A stretch of 64,000 nucleotides of DNA from Luteimonas fraxinea (GTDB lineage: Bacteria > Pseudomonadota > Gammaproteobacteria > Xanthomonadales > Xanthomonadaceae), in assembly GCF_021233355.1 (NCBI RefSeq), contig NZ_CP089507.1, positions 1,426,001 through 1,490,000 of the forward strand. The letters run 5' to 3'. The notes beneath the pieces were generated by a model. That model was not told the origin of the DNA. It saw nothing but the letters and a program-made list of their open reading frames with translations, and searched no databases. Positions 44,580 to 52,739 of the stretch are shown here, piece by piece (within the stretch, counting starts at the first letter, position 1; every line of letters begins with the position of its first letter). The position numbers and the translations under genes are program-made.

Positions 44580-45745
44580 CACTCGCGCCGCATCTCCCGC
44601 CACCAAGCGCTGCCGGGTTGCGGCGCGGTCAGGTCGACACGCTCGCCCATGCGCGGTGTCGCGAGGCGCACGTACCGCTCGGCAGCGATCGCGCTGACGC
44701 GCTCGAACGGGTCGTCCCAGGCGTGCATCGCCAGATCGAAGGTGCCGTTGTGCACCGGCAGCAACACGCGCGCCTGCAGGTCGACGTGCGCCTGCACGGT
44801 CTGCTCTGGCTGCATGTGCACGAAGGCCCAGCGACGGTCATAGGCGCCGGTCTCCAGCGCCGCGACATCGAACGGTCCGAAGCGGCGGCCGATCTCGGCG
44901 AAGCCGTCGAAGTAACCGGTGTCGCCGCTGAAGAAGAGTTTCAGGCCGGCGTCATCTGCGGCGTTCGAGGGATCCTCGATCACCCACGACGCCCACAGCG
45001 TGCGATCGGAATCGAACAGGCCGCGACCGGAGAAATGCTGCGCCGGCGTCGCGGTGAAGCGCAGGCCGTCGATCTCGGCCGACTGCCACCAGTCGAACTG
45101 CCGCACCTTGGCCTGCGGCACACCCCATGCGACGAGACGGTCGCCGACGCCGAGCGGGGCGAGGAAGACCTCGGTGCGCTGCGCCAGCGCGACGACGGTT
45201 TCGCGATCGAGATGGTCGTAATGGTCGTGCGACAGCACGACGCCCCGCAGCGGCGGCAGATCCTCGAGCGCGATCGGCGGCGCGTGCCAACGTTTCGGCC
45301 CGGCGAACGACACCGGCGAGGCGCGTTCGGCGAACACCGGATCGGTGATCCAGAACCCGCCACGCAGCTTGATCAGCAGCGTCGAATGGCCGAGGCGATA
45401 CAGGCTGCGGTCCGGTGCGGCGTCGAGCGCGGCGCGCGTCATCGGCAGCACCGGCGTGGGCAGCGGTGGCGTGGTGCCGCCGGGCTTGTTGAACATGAAA
45501 TCCCACCACAGCTTCGCGCCATTCGCGAAGCCCATCGGCGGCCGCGGCTGCGGATTGCGGAAACGGCCCTCGGCCGATTGCGGCGAGGCCACATGGTCGG
45601 CAACGGGCTGGCTGGTACGGACGAACGACAGGGTGCAGGCACTCACGGCGAGGACTCCGAAAAGGAACAGGATCGACAGGACCAGGCGACGCAGGATCCG
45701 GCGGCGTGGCGTGGCGGAGGAAGACGCAGGCATTCGAGGATCCAT
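44579..45745 (-). CDS. Metallo-beta-lactamase fold hydrolase (NAPE-PLD/UlaG-like), membrane-anchored
   Basis: A 388-residue protein with an N-terminal signal anchor or lipoprotein signal (LRRLVLSILFLFGVLAVSAC). The metal-binding motif is SHDHYDHLD (HxHxDH), followed by GHSTLLIKLRGGFWITDPVF upstream and SGDTGYFDG downstream. The latter brings the Asp of metallo-lactamases. The overall length and motif set match NAPE-PLD-like N-acyl hydrolases of Gram-negative bacteria. An ATG four codons into the reading frame (at 45733) is an alternative start. It is divergent from a TetR gene, with an inverted repeat in the shared region. Confidence 0.9.
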   Translation of the reverse strand: MDPRMPASSSATPRRRILRRLVLSILFLFGVLAVSACTLSFVRTSQPVADHVASPQSAEGRFRNPQPRPPMGFANGAKLWWDFMFNKPGGTTPPLPTPVLPMTRAALDAAPDRSLYRLGHSTLLIKLRGGFWITDPVFAERASPVSFAGPKRWHAPPIALEDLPPLRGVVLSHDHYDHLDRETVVALAQRTEVFLAPLGVGDRLVAWGVPQAKVRQFDWWQSAEIDGLRFTATPAQHFSGRGLFDSDRTLWASWVIEDPSNAADDAGLKLFFSGDTGYFDGFAEIGRRFGPFDVAALETGAYDRRWAFVHMQPEQTVQAHVDLQARVLLPVHNGTFDLAMHAWDDPFERVSAIAAERYVRLATPRMGERVDLTAPQPGSAWWREMRRE

Positions 45746-45751
45746 GGCAGG

Positions 45752-45773
45752 AACTACACCGTGCAGTGTAGTT
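45752..45773. promoter_or_regulatory. Candidate TetR operator
   Basis: A perfect 8-bp inverted repeat (aactacac N6 gtgtagtt), 22 bp in all. It is located in the 69-bp region between the divergent MBL hydrolase and TetR regulator genes. Further on, a run of C flanked by GTAAAC on both sides (45787-45802) may be a second site. Confidence 0.7.
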
Positions 45774-45814
45774 ATCGAATCCGGAAAGTAAACCCCCCGG
45801 TGTAAACTTGCGGA

Positions 45815-46432
45815 ATGCCCGGATCCGACGACACGCCCACCCGCCTGACCGACCGCAAGCACGCGGCGATCCTCGATGCCGCCGTGGCCGAATTCCGCGC
45901 CGCCGGTTTCGAGGCGACCACAATGGACCGCATCGCCGCGGCCGCCGGCGTGTCCAAGCGCACCGTCTACAACCACTTCCCGAGCAAGGACGCGCTGTTC
46001 CTGCGCATCCTCGAAGAGATGTTCGCGCGTGGCGTCGGCGGCCCCGATCTCGCCTACCGCGCCGACCGGCCGCTGCGCGCGCAGCTGTTCGAACTGGTCG
46101 ACCAGAAGCTGCGCCTGCTCGACGATCCGCATTTCGTCGATCTCGCCCGCGTCGCCATCGCGGCCGGCCTGCACTCGCCCGAACTCGCGCGGCAGATGCT
46201 CGAACGTCTCGGCGACCGCGAGGAAGGCATCACCACCTGGGTGCGCGCCGCCGCCGCCGATGGCCGACTGAAGATCGACGATCCGCTGTTCGCCTCGCAC
46301 CAGCTGCAGTCGCTGGTGAAGGGCTTCGCGTTCTGGCCGCAGATGTCGATGGGTCAACCTGCACTCGATGCCGCGCAGCAGCGCCAGGTCGCCGAAGGGG
46401 CGGTCGACATGTTCCTCGCGCGCTACGGCTGA
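45815..46432 (+). CDS. TetR/AcrR family transcriptional regulator
   Basis: A 205-residue regulator. The N-terminal helix-turn-helix is AILDAAVAEFRAAGFEATTMDRIAAAAGVSKRTVYNHFPSKDALF (residues 17-62, read in parts). The C-terminal ligand domain is alpha-helical, with LARVAIAAGLHSPELARQM. It starts 69 bp from the divergent hydrolase gene and probably represses that gene and itself through the inverted repeat in between. The inducer is unknown. Confidence 0.93.
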   Translation: MPGSDDTPTRLTDRKHAAILDAAVAEFRAAGFEATTMDRIAAAAGVSKRTVYNHFPSKDALFLRILEEMFARGVGGPDLAYRADRPLRAQLFELVDQKLRLLDDPHFVDLARVAIAAGLHSPELARQMLERLGDREEGITTWVRAAAADGRLKIDDPLFASHQLQSLVKGFAFWPQMSMGQPALDAAQQRQVAEGAVDMFLARYG

Positions 46433-46474
46433 GACCGCCGGTTACGACGCGCTGCATGCGCGTGGGCGGATCGC

Positions 46475-46855
46475 CTAAGCGTCGACGGGCCCGTAGCGCA
46501 GCCACAGGCTGGCCATGCGGGCGTCTTCGAACACGCGCGCATCGAGACCCGCGCCCATCGCCGACAGCACGCAGTACTCGACGGTGTCGAGACCGTGCGG
46601 CTTCACGTGCGCGATCCGCAGGCGTCCAAGTCGCGGACCGAGCTCACTCACGAGCCGGACCCACTCGCCCGCGGTCAGCGCGGGCCCGATCAGTTCGTCC
46701 ACCAGCAGCAGCGACTGCGCGGGTTGCTGTTCGACCGCCTCGGCGATCGCGTGCCAGTACGCCATCGTGTGGGCGAACGTCGCATCGCCGCGCACATGCA
46801 CGTGGAGGAGCGATTGCGGCTGACGACGCACTTCGATCTGCAAGTCGTTCTGCAT
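46475..46855 (-). CDS. STAS/SpoIIAA-like hypothetical protein
   Basis: A 126-residue protein. The start is fixed by a strong ribosome site GGAGG five bases before the ATG (MQNDLQIEVRRQ). The sequence alternates strands and helices (SLLHVHVRGDATFAHTMAYW, SLLLVDELIGPALTAGEWVR, LRIAHVKPHGLDTVEYCVL), like STAS/SpoIIAA-like folds. It has no characteristic phospho-Ser site. It is convergent with the TetR gene and has no obvious partner. The 300 bp upstream to the S9 peptidase gene contain no gene or strong signal. Confidence 0.7.
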   Translation of the reverse strand: MQNDLQIEVRRQPQSLLHVHVRGDATFAHTMAYWHAIAEAVEQQPAQSLLLVDELIGPALTAGEWVRLVSELGPRLGRLRIAHVKPHGLDTVEYCVLSAMGAGLDARVFEDARMASLWLRYGPVDA

Positions 46856-47155
46856 CTGGGCCTCCAAGTCGAAGTGCGGGACTTGCGCTTGCGGGACGCA
46901 CGAACGGTGGATCGCCTCCATTAGAGCCCTGGCGCACGCGATCGATGTGAAATCGTGGAGGCAGCGGTGTCAGCCGCAGGACTTCGCGGCCGGAAAATGC
47001 GGGCTGCAAACGCGTGGGTCGGTCGCGCCGTCGTCAATAGATACGGCGCGCTCGGCGGGATCCGGCCAGACAGCTGCGTTCTGGACGAAGCACGACAGGA
47101 TCGTGTGCCGTTCCGCGCGCGCTGTCGCTCTCGCGCAGCGCCTCTTTCGAACTGC

Positions 47156-49110
47156 CTACTTCGCGACCGCGCCGCCCAGATGGGTCGACAAGAATCCCAG
47201 CAGCCGCGTGTAGAACTCGCGTCGATGCGGTTCGGTGTAGAAGCCGTGTCCCTCGTTCGGGTAGTACAGCGTCTCTACCGGCATCCCATTACGCTTGAGT
47301 GCACGCTCCATGCGCTGACTGTGCGCCAGCGGGGCGCGCAGGTCCTGCCCACCGGCCGCAAGGAACACCGGGATGCGGATCCGGTCGGCGAGCGTGATCG
47401 GCGAGCGCGCGGCCAGGGTGTTGCGCGCACCCATCCATTCGCTCGCCCAGGTGCGGCCGGAGCGGCTGCCGGCCGACTGCTCGCGATGGAGCATTTCCAG
47501 GTCGTAGACACCGACGTAGCCGACCGCACACCGGTAGAGATCCGGTTCGCGCGCCGCGCCCATCAGCGCCGCATAGGCACCGTAGCTCGCGCCGTAGATG
47601 CAGATTCGGTCCGCCTGCGCGATACCGCTCTCGACCGCCCAGCGGGTGGCGTCGGTGAGATCGTCCTGCATCGCGGCGCCCCACTCCTGCGCGCCGGCAT
47701 CGAGGTGCGCCCGGCCGTAATTGCCCGAGCCCCGGTAGTTCACGCGCAGCACCGCATAGCCGGCGGCTGCGAGCACCTGGCCGTCCTCGTCGTAGGCCCA
47801 CTGGTCGAATACCCCGAACGGCCCGCCATGCGGCAGGACGACCAGCGGCACCGGGCCGGTCGTGCGCGCGGCACGGTCAGGTAGCCATGGATCTGGCGGC
47901 CGTCGCGCGCGGCGAAGGACACCTCGCGGCTGGCGAGCATGTCCGCCGGATGCAGCCATTCGCGCTGCGCGAAGATCCGGCTGCCGGTTTTGGCCACGGT
48001 GTCGAACAGGAAGTAGTCGCCGCTGTTGCGATCACTCCACAGAGACACCAGCGCCAGGCGGCCGTCGCCACTGGTCGACGTGATGCGGATCGCGTCGCCA
48101 TCGAAGGCAGGTTCCAGACTGCGATACAGACGTGCGGTTGGATGCGCGTTGTCGAAGAACCGGTTGCGCACGCGATCGGTCATGAACGATGCGCCGATCG
48201 GCGTGCGTCCGTCGAGCGCGTAGAGAATGCCGTACGGGTCGACCTTCGCGTCGCGCAGCAGCTCCGTATAGCGGTCGGTGACGGGATCCCAGAACACGAT
48301 CGCATCCGGCCCATCGGGTTGTTCGACCTGCAGATACGCCACACGGCCGTCGTCGGAGAACCCCAGCGCGTAGGCATTCCGGGCAGTCGATGCGGTTGCG
48401 TCGATCTGCCGCCACGGACTGTCGTCGTCGTCGCGATAGAACAGTTTCTGCACGTTGTCGGCATTCGCGCCGGACGCGAAGCGCACGCGGCCTTGCGCGT
48501 CGGCCAGGAACGTCGCGCGTCGCACGGGCACCATCGCCACCAGGTCGCGCCGGCCGGTGTAGATGTCGAGCCGCTCCACGCGCACGTTGGGATCGCTGGT
48601 CTGCGGGACCGCCGATACCAGCACCTTGCGACTGTCGCCGGGCAACGTGTCGAACAGGTAGACCGACGGCTCGAGCAGCAACTGGACCGTGGTATCCAAT
48701 GGCCCGCGCGCGCCATAGGGGCTGGCCAGCAATCGCGGATGGCTGCCGTCGGCATTCACCGCATGCAGTTCACCGATCGAGCTCGGCTGGTCGCGCGACC
48801 CACGCTTGCTGGCGAGCGAGACCACGATGCGCTCGTCGTTCGCCCACCAGAAATCCTCGACCACCGAATCGCGCTTGCCGATCACCTTGGCCGTCGGCAC
48901 GTTGTCGGATGCACGCACCACCGCGAGCGCGGTCCGGTCTTCGAGTGCGGTGATCACCGCGTAGTAGTCGCCGTCCGGTGAAATCTTCACCCGCTGGAAC
49001 TGCGGTTGCCGCAGATACGGCGCCAGATCCACCGCAGGTGGCTGCGCCCATACCACGACCGGCACGATGCACAGCAGCACCCCGCACACACGACGCATCC
49101 AACGCGCCAT
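47156..49110 (-). pseudogene. S9 family peptidase (prolyl oligopeptidase-like) with a frameshift
   Basis: Two frames together give a complete secreted peptidase of about 650 residues. The first frame (49110 to about 47870) has a signal peptide (VCGVLLCIVPVVVWAQ) and a beta-propeller domain ending RDGRQIHGYLTVP. The second (about 47870 to 47156) carries GPVPLVVLPHGGPFG, the nucleophile in GASYGAYAALM, the acid in GGQDLRAPL and the His in EGHGFYTEP. The join lies in an alternating G/C run at 47862-47872 and needs one inserted base. Whether it is a real mutation, a programmed shift or a sequence error cannot be decided here. The product would act on short peptides in the periplasm or outside the cell. 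Confidence 0.85.
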
Positions 49111-49392
49111 AACGCCCCCCTGTCCTGATTTTCCCCGCAAGCATCTTGGCGACACGGCCAGGCGGTGTCCATGCCTCGGCCCGCGCGGTTTTCACAGACA
49201 GATGCGTCTGGCGACATGAAGCCCGCCTGTCGATGCGCTGGCCCATCGCAAATGAATGCCGTTGCATCGCTCCGGATTCACGGCATCAGGCGCAGCGTCC
49301 CGATTCCACGCAGGCCGCCAGATCTGGATGGCCTGCGTGCTCGCTCCGATACCCACCCGCGCTCACCCCACAACCCGATACAGGACATCTCC

Positions 49393-49596
49393 ATGGGACT
49401 TCTCAGAATCGCCGCCGTCGGTGCACTTGGTTACTTCGCGTATCAGGCCTGGCAGCGCCGTTCGTCTGCTGCACTCGAGATCGAAGAGGACACGCCGTCG
49501 AGCACCGACCGCCCGCTGGTCACCAACGTCTCCGACGATGCCAACCGCACGTCCTACGACGAGGCGACATCGACGCCGGGCACCAGCGCGCACTGA
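49393..49596 (+). CDS. Small membrane-anchored protein, paralogue B
   Basis: A 67-residue protein. The hydrophobic N-terminus (GLLRIAAVGALGYFAYQAW) is followed by QRRSS and an acidic, Ser/Thr-rich tail (LEIEEDTPSSTDRPLVTN). It is a paralogue of the protein at 43369, which shares the N-terminal segment but a different tail. Preceding genes on the same strand are absent for 280 bp, so it has its own promoter region. A pyridoxamine-phosphate-oxidase-like stress gene follows 72 bp later. Confidence 0.72.
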   Translation: MGLLRIAAVGALGYFAYQAWQRRSSAALEIEEDTPSSTDRPLVTNVSDDANRTSYDEATSTPGTSAH

Positions 49597-49668
49597 CGCG
49601 TCCATCCACCGCGCCTTGTGCTGACCACTGCAACGCGCGGCTTCGCACCACATCTTCCGGAGAGACCG

Positions 49669-50208
49669 ATGGATTCGATCAACCGCAACCAGCCCGAACA
49701 CAACCGCGAGGACCTCGCCGGCACCGATGCGGCCGCGCGCATCCGCGAGATGACTAAGGATGCCGAATCGTGCTTCTTCTGCACCACGCCGCTGTCCGGC
49801 AGCGAGACCGGCGGCACGCGGCCGATGGCGATCGAAGAGGCCGACGCATCCGGCGCGCTCTGGTTCCTCAGTGCGTCCGACAGTCACAAGAATGCCGAGA
49901 TCGAGGCCGATCCTGCCGTGCGCCTGTACTTCCAGGCGTCGAAGCATTCCGGCTTTCTCGCCCTTGATGGCCACGCAACGATCAGCCGTGATCGCCAGCG
50001 CATAGAGGACCTGTGGAACCCGATCATGAAAACCTGGTTCACCGAGGGCAAGGACGACCCGCGCATCACCGTGATCCAGGTGAAGCCGACCGGCGGCTAT
50101 TACTGGGACAACAAGCACGGCGATTTCGTCGCCGCGTCGAAGATGGTCGTCGGTGCCGCGATCGGCAAGACGCTCGACGATTCGATCGAAGGCCGCGTCT
50201 CGCCCTGA
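49669..50208 (+). CDS. Pyridoxamine 5'-phosphate oxidase family protein (general stress protein 26-like)
   Basis: A 179-residue split-barrel flavin-binding protein: ESCFFCTTPLSGSETGGTRPMAI, GALWFLSASDSHKNAEIEADPAVRLYFQA, and GHATISRDRQRIEDLWNPIMKTWFTEGKDDPRI. These match the general stress protein 26 group. It probably binds FMN or F420-like cofactors, and the substrate is unknown. The ATG is preceded by CCGGAGAG. It is followed by a hairpin at 50219-50243. Confidence 0.9.
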   Translation: MDSINRNQPEHNREDLAGTDAAARIREMTKDAESCFFCTTPLSGSETGGTRPMAIEEADASGALWFLSASDSHKNAEIEADPAVRLYFQASKHSGFLALDGHATISRDRQRIEDLWNPIMKTWFTEGKDDPRITVIQVKPTGGYYWDNKHGDFVAASKMVVGAAIGKTLDDSIEGRVSP

Positions 50209-50218
50209 TCGACCTGCG

Positions 50219-50243
50219 CGGAGCGGGGACCGAACCCGCTCCG
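50219..50243 (+). terminator. Terminator hairpin after the stress-type oxidase gene
   Basis: A 9-bp perfect stem cggagcggg / cccgctccg with a 7-nt loop, then TCGCTTT. It lies 10 bp after the stop of the 49669 gene. Confidence 0.65.
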
Positions 50244-50330
50244 TCGCTTTGGCGCTGCATCCCGCGTCATCCGTTCAGGCCCGGCGCTGCACCGCATCAT
50301 CGCGCTCACACGCCCGATCGTAGGCTGCAC

Positions 50331-51551
50331 ATGCGGACTCCCCCTCTCCGCATGGCGCCTCTCTTGAAATCCTTCAGTTCCCTGTTCCGTCGGCATGCGC
50401 CGGCGATGACCGCACTGGTTCCGAAATCCGTGCTCGCCCGCGGCACTGCGGGTGCGCAGCAGATCCAGACCACCATCCAGGATGCGCTGTCGTCCGCCGG
50501 CATCCACGCCGACGGCAATGCGACCGGCGTGCAGAAGACGATCCAGGACGCGCTGCAGCAGGCCGGTCTGTTGTCGCCGGACGCGCCGGCATCCTCGCAG
50601 ACGTCGTCTTCAGATGCGGCGCCCGCACCGGATCAGGCGACAGCGCACCTGCATGGCGCTGAGCCGACCACGCGTACCGCGCGCGGCACGACCACCGAAC
50701 ACAGCTACAGCAACCACGCCGGCACGCGCAGCTACACCTTGTACGTGCCGCCGGGGCTCGATGCGGCCGATGCGGCCGTCGCGCCGCTGATGATGATGCT
50801 GCACGGCTGCACGCAGACGCCTGCGGATTTCGCGGCCGGTACGCGCATGAATGCCCTCGCCGATGCCCACGGTGTGATCGTGGTGTACCCGGCGCAGACC
50901 GCGCGCGACAACGGGCAGAAATGCTGGAACTGGTTCCGCAGCGAAGACCAGACGCGTGACGCCGGCGAGCCCGCGATCCTGGCCGGTATCGTCGACGACG
51001 TCGCCCGGAATCACCGCGTGGATACGCGCCGCGTCTATGTCGCCGGCCTGTCCGCTGGCGCGGCGATGGCCGTGATCCTCGGCCGCACGTATCCGGACAG
51101 GTTCGCCGCCGTCGGCGCACATTCGGGTCTGCCCTTCGCCGCGGCGACCGACGTGCCCGGCGCATTCGCCGCAATGCAGGGCCGCAGCAAGCGGCCTGAA
51201 ACGCGCCCCGAGGGCGATGCGCAGCGCGTGCCGACGATCGTCGTGCACGGCACCGCCGACCACACCGTGCGGCCCGACAACGGCAGCGCGATCGTGGCCG
51301 ATGCCACGGCCGGCAACACGACCGTCGCGCCGCTGCGCGCCGAGCTGTCGGGCACCACGAAGATCAACGGCCGCGAGTGCACGCACACCGCCTTCGTCGA
51401 TGCCGAAGGTCGAGTTCGTGTCGAACACGTGCTGATCGCCGGCGCGGGCCATGCGTGGAGCGGCGGCGATCCGTCAGGCAGCCATACCGATGCCAAGGGA
51501 CCGGATGCGTCAGCGCTGATCCTCGCGTTCTGTCTGCGTCACAAGCACTGA
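50331..51551 (+). CDS. Extracellular PHB depolymerase/feruloyl-esterase-like hydrolase
   Basis: A 406-residue LpqC-type esterase. LMMMLHGCTQTPADFA supplies the oxyanion segment, Ser241 the nucleophile in AGLSAGAAMA, the acid is in VVHGTADHTV, and the His is in AGAGHAWSGG. Before the catalytic domain there is a 120-residue linker with a repeated unit (IQTTIQDALSSAG and VQKTIQDALQQAG, at about 45-58 and 67-80) and Ala/Ser/Pro-rich sequence. No clear signal peptide is present; the N-terminus is basic and moderately hydrophobic. It may be an intracellular granule-associated PHB depolymerase or be exported by another route. ATG at 50352 is an alternative start. Confidence 0.87.
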   Translation: MRTPPLRMAPLLKSFSSLFRRHAPAMTALVPKSVLARGTAGAQQIQTTIQDALSSAGIHADGNATGVQKTIQDALQQAGLLSPDAPASSQTSSSDAAPAPDQATAHLHGAEPTTRTARGTTTEHSYSNHAGTRSYTLYVPPGLDAADAAVAPLMMMLHGCTQTPADFAAGTRMNALADAHGVIVVYPAQTARDNGQKCWNWFRSEDQTRDAGEPAILAGIVDDVARNHRVDTRRVYVAGLSAGAAMAVILGRTYPDRFAAVGAHSGLPFAAATDVPGAFAAMQGRSKRPETRPEGDAQRVPTIVVHGTADHTVRPDNGSAIVADATAGNTTVAPLRAELSGTTKINGRECTHTAFVDAEGRVRVEHVLIAGAGHAWSGGDPSGSHTDAKGPDASALILAFCLRHKH

Positions 51552-51555
51552 CATC

Positions 51556-51581
51556 ATCAGGGCAGCCGAAGCTGCCCTGAT
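51556..51581. terminator. Bidirectional hairpin
   Basis: An 11-bp perfect stem atcagggcagc / gctgccctgat with a cgaa loop. It lies between the converging esterase (+) and lipoprotein (-) genes. Confidence 0.75.
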
Positions 51582-51617
51582 GTGCTGCGTGACATCTGCG
51601 TTGCTATCGCTGCGACA

Positions 51618-52220
51618 TCAGGGCCCGCACTGCCAGCGGCCTTCGATCGTGCGGCTGGCGCCATCGGCGCGCAGATAGGTCAGCGTCGCCGGACGCGGCG
51701 GCGACTCGCCACCGCCGATCGCCGCGCCGGTTTCTTCGATGCGGATCGTCTTGCCCTGACCAGTGAATGTCGGGTTCTGCGTCATGCCGTCGAAGCCACC
51801 CGGCGCGCGCACGGGTTCGACATACCCGGCGACTTTGACGACGCCCTGCGCGGGATCCTGCGAACCGACGACGCCCATCGCGTGCAGCAATGGCTGCTGA
51901 CCGTCCTCCGAAAAACTGCAGGCCAGTTCGCCCGACAGATTCGCGCCGGTCAGATCGGCCTCGCTCAAGGTGTCGAGCACGATCTCAGAGCCGTCGCCCC
52001 CTACGGTGCCGCTCGCCGCAACCGGTGCAGGTGTCACAGGCTCGGGCGCAACTTCGTCGGCAGCAGTCGGCGTCGGCGCGATCGCAGGCGCGTCGACTGA
52101 AGGTTCGGCTGCGTCGTCGGCGGGCGAACACGCGGCGAGCAACGCGGTCGAGAACACCGCGACGGCGAGCGCCTTCGCGATGGATGAGGGCTCGAGCGCA
52201 GCGGATTTCGTCTGGGACAT
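51618..52220 (-). CDS. Hypothetical lipoprotein
   Basis: A 200-residue lipoprotein with lipobox LLAAC. The mature part starts with an Asp/Pro/Ala-rich linker (SPADDAAEPSVDAPAIAP). A beta-rich domain of about 130 residues follows (NLSGELACSFSEDGQQPLLHAMGVV, VVKVAGYVEPVRAPGGFDGM, ASRTIEGRWQCGP). The two Cys in the domain could form a disulfide. The function is unknown. The start is set by the signal sequence, although the first 13 residues (MSQTKSAALEPSS) are less basic than usual. Confidence 0.78.
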   Translation of the reverse strand: MSQTKSAALEPSSIAKALAVAVFSTALLAACSPADDAAEPSVDAPAIAPTPTAADEVAPEPVTPAPVAASGTVGGDGSEIVLDTLSEADLTGANLSGELACSFSEDGQQPLLHAMGVVGSQDPAQGVVKVAGYVEPVRAPGGFDGMTQNPTFTGQGKTIRIEETGAAIGGGESPPRPATLTYLRADGASRTIEGRWQCGP

Positions 52221-52385
52221 GCGGACCTCGTACGTTGCGGCCGCGCATCACATCCACGGCCCGGAACACCGATCCTCGCCGCGCACGCCTTCGCATTCCG
52301 TGAAGCGCGCATCGCAGCACGCATGCGTCCAGCACACGATGTCCGTGCCTAGACTCGCGCACCACCACACCCCATCGCACTTCGC

Positions 52386-52712
52386 ATGCCGCAACTGCGC
52401 ACACCCGACGGCCGTTATCTGATCGTGCGCGGTCGACTGTGGCGCACCAGCAATCCCGAGCTGCCGGAGGCGGAACGTCAGCGCCTCGTCGACGCGTTGA
52501 TGGACGCGCGCCGCGCGGTGAAAGCTGCAAAGCAGGCGGATGACGCAGATGCGCTGACGCAGGCGCGCCGCGACGTCGACACCGCCAAGCACGCACTCGG
52601 CGAACGCGGCCCGGTGTGGTGGACCGACGGCACGCCGGACTACAACCGGCACCTGGTCAGGAATTCGCCGTATGCGGACTGGTACGCAGAGCAGGCGCAG
52701 CCGCGCACCTGA
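52386..52712 (+). CDS. Conserved hypothetical protein
   Basis: A 108-residue hydrophilic protein. The start MPQLRTPDGRYLIVRGRLWRTSN and the end WWTDGTPDYNRHLVRNSPYADWY look like well conserved blocks. A charged helical middle (PEAERQRLVDALMDARRAVKAAKQADDAD) lies between. I recall similar proteins in many proteobacteria but no function. It is convergent with the S41 peptidase gene. Confidence 0.77.
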   Translation: MPQLRTPDGRYLIVRGRLWRTSNPELPEAERQRLVDALMDARRAVKAAKQADDADALTQARRDVDTAKHALGERGPVWWTDGTPDYNRHLVRNSPYADWYAEQAQPRT

Positions 52713-52739
52713 TTCGACTCGACATCCCGCAATTCGCGC

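Noticed and set aside
46856..47155. A 300-bp space between the STAS-like and S9 peptidase genes, considered for a small RNA or gene
   Set aside because: No open frame with a start signal, no hairpin with a U-tract and no repeat was found.
46955..47884. A 309-codon plus-strand frame
   Set aside because: It is antisense to the catalytic half of the S9 peptidase, with no start signal or domain.
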